Source: Caulobacter ginsengisoli (lineage in GTDB: Bacteria; Pseudomonadota; Alphaproteobacteria; Caulobacterales; Caulobacteraceae). From it: a stretch of DNA of 64,000 bases. Below the pieces are notes generated by a model, which was not told the DNA's origin, did no database searches, and was given only the letters and a program-made list of their open reading frames with translations. The translations under genes were made by a program, and so were the position numbers. The stretch is from positions 1-64,000 of the forward strand of contig NZ_JAUSVS010000003.1 of NCBI RefSeq assembly GCF_030814835.1. The letters are read 5' to 3'. Shown here piece by piece: positions 60,086 through 64,000 of this stretch; the stretch's first letter is position 1; every line of letters starts with the position of its first letter.

Positions 60086-61968
60086 TGCCCCAACCTTTTG
60101 CGGTAGGGCGCTGGCTGCTGGCGGCGGTCATCATCGGCCTGCAGATCCTGCTCAGTGGCCTGCTGCTCTGGGCCAACCTGACAGCCGAGAACGCGCCCGG
60201 CCGGCTGATCGCCTCGGCCGGCCTGGTGTCCGGGACCGGCGTCACCCCGACCGCTCTGCCCGTCGGCCGCTGCTGCGCCGCCACCCCGCTGGTCTTCCGC
60301 GTCCCGCTCACAGCCGCCGACATGGGCCTTGCCGACCCCGCCCTGCTGATCAGCAGCGCCCAGGACAACGCCTGGCTCTATGTCGATGGCCGCCTGGTCG
60401 CCGGCCAGGGGCGGGCCGACACCGTCCTCAGCCGCCGCCCGCTGCTGCTGCGCATCCCACGCGAGGACTTCCGACCCGGCGCGCGCATCGACCTGGTGGT
60501 CACGCGCGCGGTCGGCTTCGGCCATCTGCGGCCGTTCCACCTGGGCGAATACCGGGCCCTCTATCCCTCCTTCCTGGCCCTGCGGTTCCTGCGGTCGGAC
60601 CTGCCCCTGACCAATGCGATCATCGGGGCCTTCGTGGCCGCCTTCTGCTTCTGCGCCGCGCCGCTGTTCGGCGCCCGGGGCCTGCTGCTGTCGCTGGCGG
60701 GCCTGAGCGCCGGCTGGGCGCTGCAGCATGTCGGGCTGATGATGACCGACCCGCCCTGGGGGCCGGTGGCCAATGGCGGGCTCTATATGGCCGCCTTCCT
60801 GGCGACCCTGGCCTTCCTCGTCTGGTTCTTCGTGGAATGGACCTCGGTCCTGGCCCCGCCCGAGACCGGGCCCGGGCGAGGCTGGATCACCGGGGTCTGG
60901 GACGCTGGGTCCCGCCAGCGCCTGGGATGGCTGGTGCTCTTCCTGTGCGGGATGGGCGTCGCCCTGATCGCCGCGCGGCTGCAGTTCGATCCCGCCGTCG
61001 GCCTGCAGGACATCGACCGGATCATCGGCTGGCTGGGCCTGGCGACGCTGGCCTTCTGCCTGACCCGCCTCGTCGCCTACTACCTGAGCGGCGGGGGCCG
61101 CGATCCCATCGAGGCCTCGGCCTTCATCTTCGTGCTGCTGGCGGCGGTCGCCGACATCGCCACCGTCCGTTTCATCAAGAGCTACGGCATCTTCCTCAGC
61201 GCGGCGGTGACCTTCTTCCCGCTGGCCCTGCTGCTCTCGCTGGCCGTTCGCGCCCGGGGCGTGTTCGAGGCCGCCACCGCCACCGCCGACAAGCTGAACC
61301 TGCTGGTGGCGGAACGGGAGCGGGAAATCCTGGGTGGTCTCAAGGACCGCCAGCGACACGAGCGCGAGGCCCTGCTGCTGGAGGAACGGGCCCGCATCAT
61401 GCGCGACATGCATGACGGCCTGGGCGGCCAGCTGCTGGGCCTGGTCATGCGGGCCAGGGCCAACCGGCTGACCGGCCCGGCCCTGGTCGACGGCCTGGAG
61501 CAGAGCCTGGACGACCTGCGCATGGTGGTGGGTTCGCTCGAGCAGAGCGAGGGCTCGCTGGCCGCGGCCCTCGGCGCCTTCCGCGCCCAGATCGAGCCGC
61601 GCTGCGAGGCGGCCGGCGCGACCCTGGTCTGGCGGATCGAGGACGTCGGCCGGATCGCGGGCCTGGGTCCCGACCGCACCCTGCAGATCTACCGCATCCT
61701 GCAGGAGGCCTGCACCAACGCCCTGCGGCACGGCAAGCCCGACCGCATCGAGGTGCGGCTGCAGCGCACGGCGGGCCAGGGCATCGTGCTGTCGCTGGAG
61801 GACAATGGCCGGGGCTTCGAACCTGCCACTGTCGCGGCCGGCCGGGGCCTGGCCAACATGCGCCGCCGGGCCGAGCTGATCGGCGTCATGCTGGCCATCG
61901 AGTCCGGAGCGGACGGATCGAGTGTCACCCTGACCATCCCCCCCGACGCCTGGCGCGAGGACGGTTGA
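60085..61968 (+). CDS. Sensor histidine kinase, NarX/HisKA_3 type with 7TM sensor
   Basis: A 627-residue membrane kinase. One N-terminal hydrophobic segment (about 10-32), an extracytoplasmic domain to about 160, a set of membrane helices to about 400, a cytoplasmic coiled-coil segment, HisKA_3 dimerisation motif RDMHDGLGGQLLG with phosphorylated H443, and an HATPase domain (CTNALRHGKPDRIEVRLQ, LEDNGRGFEP, GRGLANMRRRAELIG). The architecture is 7TMR-DISM-like. Partner is the response regulator upstream; signal unknown. Confidence 0.9.
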   Translation: MPQPFAVGRWLLAAVIIGLQILLSGLLLWANLTAENAPGRLIASAGLVSGTGVTPTALPVGRCCAATPLVFRVPLTAADMGLADPALLISSAQDNAWLYVDGRLVAGQGRADTVLSRRPLLLRIPREDFRPGARIDLVVTRAVGFGHLRPFHLGEYRALYPSFLALRFLRSDLPLTNAIIGAFVAAFCFCAAPLFGARGLLLSLAGLSAGWALQHVGLMMTDPPWGPVANGGLYMAAFLATLAFLVWFFVEWTSVLAPPETGPGRGWITGVWDAGSRQRLGWLVLFLCGMGVALIAARLQFDPAVGLQDIDRIIGWLGLATLAFCLTRLVAYYLSGGGRDPIEASAFIFVLLAAVADIATVRFIKSYGIFLSAAVTFFPLALLLSLAVRARGVFEAATATADKLNLLVAEREREILGGLKDRQRHEREALLLEERARIMRDMHDGLGGQLLGLVMRARANRLTGPALVDGLEQSLDDLRMVVGSLEQSEGSLAAALGAFRAQIEPRCEAAGATLVWRIEDVGRIAGLGPDRTLQIYRILQEACTNALRHGKPDRIEVRLQRTAGQGIVLSLEDNGRGFEPATVAAGRGLANMRRRAELIGVMLAIESGADGSSVTLTIPPDAWREDG

Positions 61969-62024
61969 GGCGACGTCAAGGAAGCTTTGGGTTATCCTGC
62001 CGGGGCGCTCACGGAGGGGTCACC

Positions 62025-62627
62025 ATGACCAGTGACAGGTTCTACCACGACGGCAGCCGCGCCCTGCAGGACCGCTTCGAAAGCCGACGCATTGCCGATC
62101 GTCTCGAGCAGCTGAAGCGAACCGCCTTCACCGAGGACGACAAGACCTTCATCGAGAGCGCCATCTACTTTTTCCTCTCGACCGCCGACCATGAGGGGCA
62201 GCCGGATTGCTCATTCAAGGGCGGTCCCGCCGGTTTCGTCCAGGTCACCGGCCCGTCGGAACTGGCCTTCCCGGACTACGATGGCAACGGCATGTTCAGG
62301 AGCCTGGGCAACATCGAGGTCAATCCGAATGTGGCGCTGCTGTTCATCGCCCTGCACGGGGCGCCGCGGCGGCTGCGGGTGAACGGGATCGCCCGCATCG
62401 ACCGGGATGGTCCGCTCCTGGGGAGCACCGTCGGCGCGCAGATGATCGTCCGCGTCGAGGCGCGCGCCATTTTTCCCAACTGTCCGCGCTATATTCCGAG
62501 CCTGGAGCTGGCCCAGCCCTCGCCCTACATCCCGGTGGCGGGCCACGATCCGGTCGAGCCGGCCTGGAAGGGTTTCGACGTCTTCAAGGACGACGTCCAT
62601 CCGCGCCAGCCGACGTTCAAGGGCTAG
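62025..62627 (+). CDS. Pyridoxamine 5'-phosphate oxidase-family FMN-binding protein
   Basis: A 200-residue split-barrel flavoprotein: FFLSTADHEGQPDCSFKGGPAGFVQV and MFRSLGNIEVNPNVALLFIALHG are the family blocks. Role unknown; members of this subgroup are often called general stress proteins. ATG at 62025 with ACGGAGGGGT upstream. Confidence 0.85.
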   Translation: MTSDRFYHDGSRALQDRFESRRIADRLEQLKRTAFTEDDKTFIESAIYFFLSTADHEGQPDCSFKGGPAGFVQVTGPSELAFPDYDGNGMFRSLGNIEVNPNVALLFIALHGAPRRLRVNGIARIDRDGPLLGSTVGAQMIVRVEARAIFPNCPRYIPSLELAQPSPYIPVAGHDPVEPAWKGFDVFKDDVHPRQPTFKG

Positions 62628-62633
62628 GACGAG

Positions 62634-62710
62634 TGGCGACCCGGGAGGGACTCGAACCCCCGACCTTAGCTTTAGGAAAGCTCTGCTCTATCCGGCTGAG
62701 CTACCGGGCC
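62634..62710 (-). tRNA. tRNA-Arg(CCT)
   Basis: Complete 77-base cloverleaf with encoded CCA. Acceptor GGCCCGG pairs with CCGGGTC; D-arm GCTC...GAGC; anticodon loop TTCCTAA with anticodon CCT (reads AGG arginine codons); T-arm GGGGGTTCGAGTCCCTC; discriminator G. One mismatch closes the anticodon stem. It lies between the flavoprotein gene and rpoH-family terminator. Confidence 0.97.
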
Positions 62711-62737
62711 ACGCGGGGCGACTGGTAGCCCAAAACC

Positions 62738-62758
62738 GCGGGGCTAGACCAGCCCCGC
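62738..62758 (-). terminator. Rho-independent terminator of the sigma factor gene
   Basis: On the minus strand AGCGGGGCT-type 8-base perfect stem (GCGGGGCT/AGCCCCGC) with a 5-base loop, followed by GGTTTT. It overlaps the region just after the sigma factor stop codon. Confidence 0.75.
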
Positions 62759-62759
62759 C

Positions 62760-63632
62760 CTAAACCAATCCTGAGAGGGCCTCGTCGCCGACCTCGGCGC
62801 GGATGGCCTCGCGCAGGCGGCCCAGGGCCTGCTGCTCGATCTGCCGGACCCGCTCCTTGGAGACGCCCATCTGCGCGCCCAGCGCCTCGAGGGTGCAGGG
62901 CTCCTCGGACAGGCGGCGGGCCTGGATGATCTCGCGTTCGCGGGGCGTCAGGGTCTTGAGGGCCAGGGCCAGCACCCGCTCACGGGTCTGGCCGTCGAGG
63001 TGGTCGCTGACCTGTTGCTCGGGACTGCCGGCCTCGTCGACGATCAGGTCCTGCCAGCTTTCGGCGGAATCGTCGCTGATCGGGGTGGAGAGCGAGCGGT
63101 CGCCGGCGGCCAGCCGCATCGCCATGCTGGCGACCTCGTCTTCCTCGACGCCCAGCTCGACAGCGATGGCCTGGCGTTGGTCGGGAGTCAGCGAGCCCTC
63201 CAGCGCCCCCAGCCGGGCCCGCAGGCGGCGCAGGTTGAAGAACAGGCTCTTGCCGGCCGCCGTCGGGGCGGCGCGGACGATCGACCAGTTGCGCATGACA
63301 TAGTCCTGCATGGCCGCCCGGATCCACCAGCCGGCATAGGTCGAGAACCGCACCGCCCGGCTCGGCTCGAAACGCTCGGCCGCCTGCATCAGGCCCACCG
63401 CGCCCTCCTGCACCAGGTCGCTCATCGGCAGGCCATAGGCGCGGAAGCGGCTGGCCATGGCGATGACCAGCCGCATGTAGGCCTCGGTCAGTTCGTGCAG
63501 CGCCCCGTCGTCGCCGGCCTCGCGCCAGCGCACGGCCAGGTCCTGCTCGTGGTCGGCGCTGAGCAGCGGCGCGCGCATGGCCCGGCGGATGAAGCGCCGG
63601 TCTGCGGTATCGCTGGTGATCGGCTCGGCCAC
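62760..63632 (-). CDS. RpoH-family RNA polymerase sigma factor
   Basis: A 290-residue sigma-70-family factor with RpoH-type features: region 2 (LVQEGAVGLMQAAERFEPSRAVRFSTYAGWWIRAAMQDYVMRNWSIV), RpoH-box-like residues after it (SLFFNLRRLRARLG), and region 4 (TLEALGAQMGVSKERVRQIEQQALGRLREAI). It lacks the typical GGLSRYL N-terminus of classical RpoH and is probably a paralogue (RpoH2-like) for heat, oxidative or other stress. Promoters depending on it cannot be recognised here. Confidence 0.88.
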   Translation of the reverse strand: MAEPITSDTADRRFIRRAMRAPLLSADHEQDLAVRWREAGDDGALHELTEAYMRLVIAMASRFRAYGLPMSDLVQEGAVGLMQAAERFEPSRAVRFSTYAGWWIRAAMQDYVMRNWSIVRAAPTAAGKSLFFNLRRLRARLGALEGSLTPDQRQAIAVELGVEEDEVASMAMRLAAGDRSLSTPISDDSAESWQDLIVDEAGSPEQQVSDHLDGQTRERVLALALKTLTPREREIIQARRLSEEPCTLEALGAQMGVSKERVRQIEQQALGRLREAIRAEVGDEALSGLV

Positions 63633-63689
63633 GGGCGGCTCGCTCCAAAGGGTTTAACCCTGGCGATACGCAGCGTTCGCCGCCCTGGA

Positions 63690-63959
63690 TCACTCCCCGG
63701 GGGCGAGGGCCTTGATCGAGAGGGCGTGGACCGGCCCGGCCAACAGGTCGGCCAGGGCGGTGTTGACCGCCCGCTGGCGGGCCACCCGCGACTGGCCGGC
63801 GAAGGCCGCGGCCTCAATGGTGACGGTGAAGTGGCTCTCGCCACCCTCCCGCGCCCCGGCATGGCCGGCATGGCGGTCGCTGTCGTCAACGACCTCCAGC
63901 CGGGTGGGCTGCAGCGCGTCGGTCAACTTTTGGCGGATGGCGGTAATTATGGGGCCCAT
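63690..63959 (-). CDS. BolA-family protein
   Basis: An 89-residue BolA protein: MGPIITAIRQKLTDALQPTRLEVVDDSDRHAGH...GESHFTVTIEAAAFAGQSRVARQRAVNTALADLL. H in DDSDRHAGH and C-terminal His in VHALSIKALAPGE are the usual partners for monothiol glutaredoxin Fe-S clusters. ATG at 63959 gives the usual family start MGPI; an upstream TTG would add 5 residues. The Fe-S/redox role is by family. Confidence 0.9.
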   Translation of the reverse strand: MGPIITAIRQKLTDALQPTRLEVVDDSDRHAGHAGAREGGESHFTVTIEAAAFAGQSRVARQRAVNTALADLLAGPVHALSIKALAPGE

Positions 63960-64000
63960 TGGCGCAATGTTCAATTCTTGAATGAGAAGGGTTTCGCCCC

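Noticed and set aside
62207..62728. Open frame running into TREGLEPPTLALGKLCSIRLSYRATRGDW
   Set aside because: The end is the reverse complement of the tRNA-Arg gene, a well-known false ORF type, and the start overlaps the flavoprotein gene in another frame.

Overview
The window is about 64 kb of high-GC DNA (roughly 68-70% by eye) with dense, short-gapped genes. The mix of families suggests an alphaproteobacterium, most likely Caulobacterales (Caulobacter/Phenylobacterium-like): an UrcA-family secreted protein, a COG3904-type periplasmic protein, a feruloyl-CoA-synthase-like ligase, an RpoH-type sigma factor, BolA, and three families of intergenic palindromic repeats. This placement is inference from gene content; no rRNA or species marker is present.

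Layout. 0-10.6 kb: a GPH/MFS sugar-type symporter, a ClpP-fold periplasmic protein, an ABC exporter pair followed by an enoyl-CoA hydratase-like gene, a ParA-like ATPase, UrcA, and a three-gene membrane operon (DUF2157, GDYXXLXY, secreted metzincin). 10.7-22.4 kb: a class 3 lipase-sulfatase pair, a SYLF lipoprotein-like protein, a beta-helix transferase-like protein, a second enoyl-CoA hydratase, a large RTX calcium-binding protein, a sulfotransferase, a secreted Ala-rich coiled-coil protein and a GNAT acetyltransferase. 22.5-27.7 kb: small membrane and stress-type proteins, including a frameshifted zinc-ribbon membrane protein and a TetR gene with its neighbour and a palindromic operator.

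27.7-30.5 kb is the clearest accessory region. It holds a decayed DpnI-like restriction endonuclease gene, then two genes of distinctly lower GC (a PD-(D/E)XK nuclease-like protein and a ParA-family ATPase) that converge tail to tail, lying against uvrB.

32.9-43 kb carries a tandem pair of secreted paralogues and a block of acid/aldehyde metabolism: aldehyde dehydrogenase, two acyl-CoA ligases (one feruloyl-CoA-synthase-like), epoxide hydrolase, and an HSL-type esterase. A tiny orphan antitoxin-like ORF sits between two of these genes. 43-53.4 kb: SelO pseudokinase, XRE and LysR regulators, a GNAT-containing operon opposite the LysR gene, a TonB-C/SH3 pair, a 2OG-Fe(II) oxygenase, an OafA/SGNH acyltransferase that appears to start at CTG, and a SAM methyltransferase.

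53.7-64 kb: an MBL hydrolase/DsbA-like isomerase operon divergent from a TetR gene, a Baeyer-Villiger-type flavin monooxygenase, tryptophan 2,3-dioxygenase, a NarL-type two-component system, a PNPOx-like flavoprotein, tRNA-Arg(CCT), an RpoH-family sigma factor and BolA. Taken together the chromosome segment looks like ordinary core and catabolic content of an aerobic heterotroph, interrupted by one small defence/mobile-type island.
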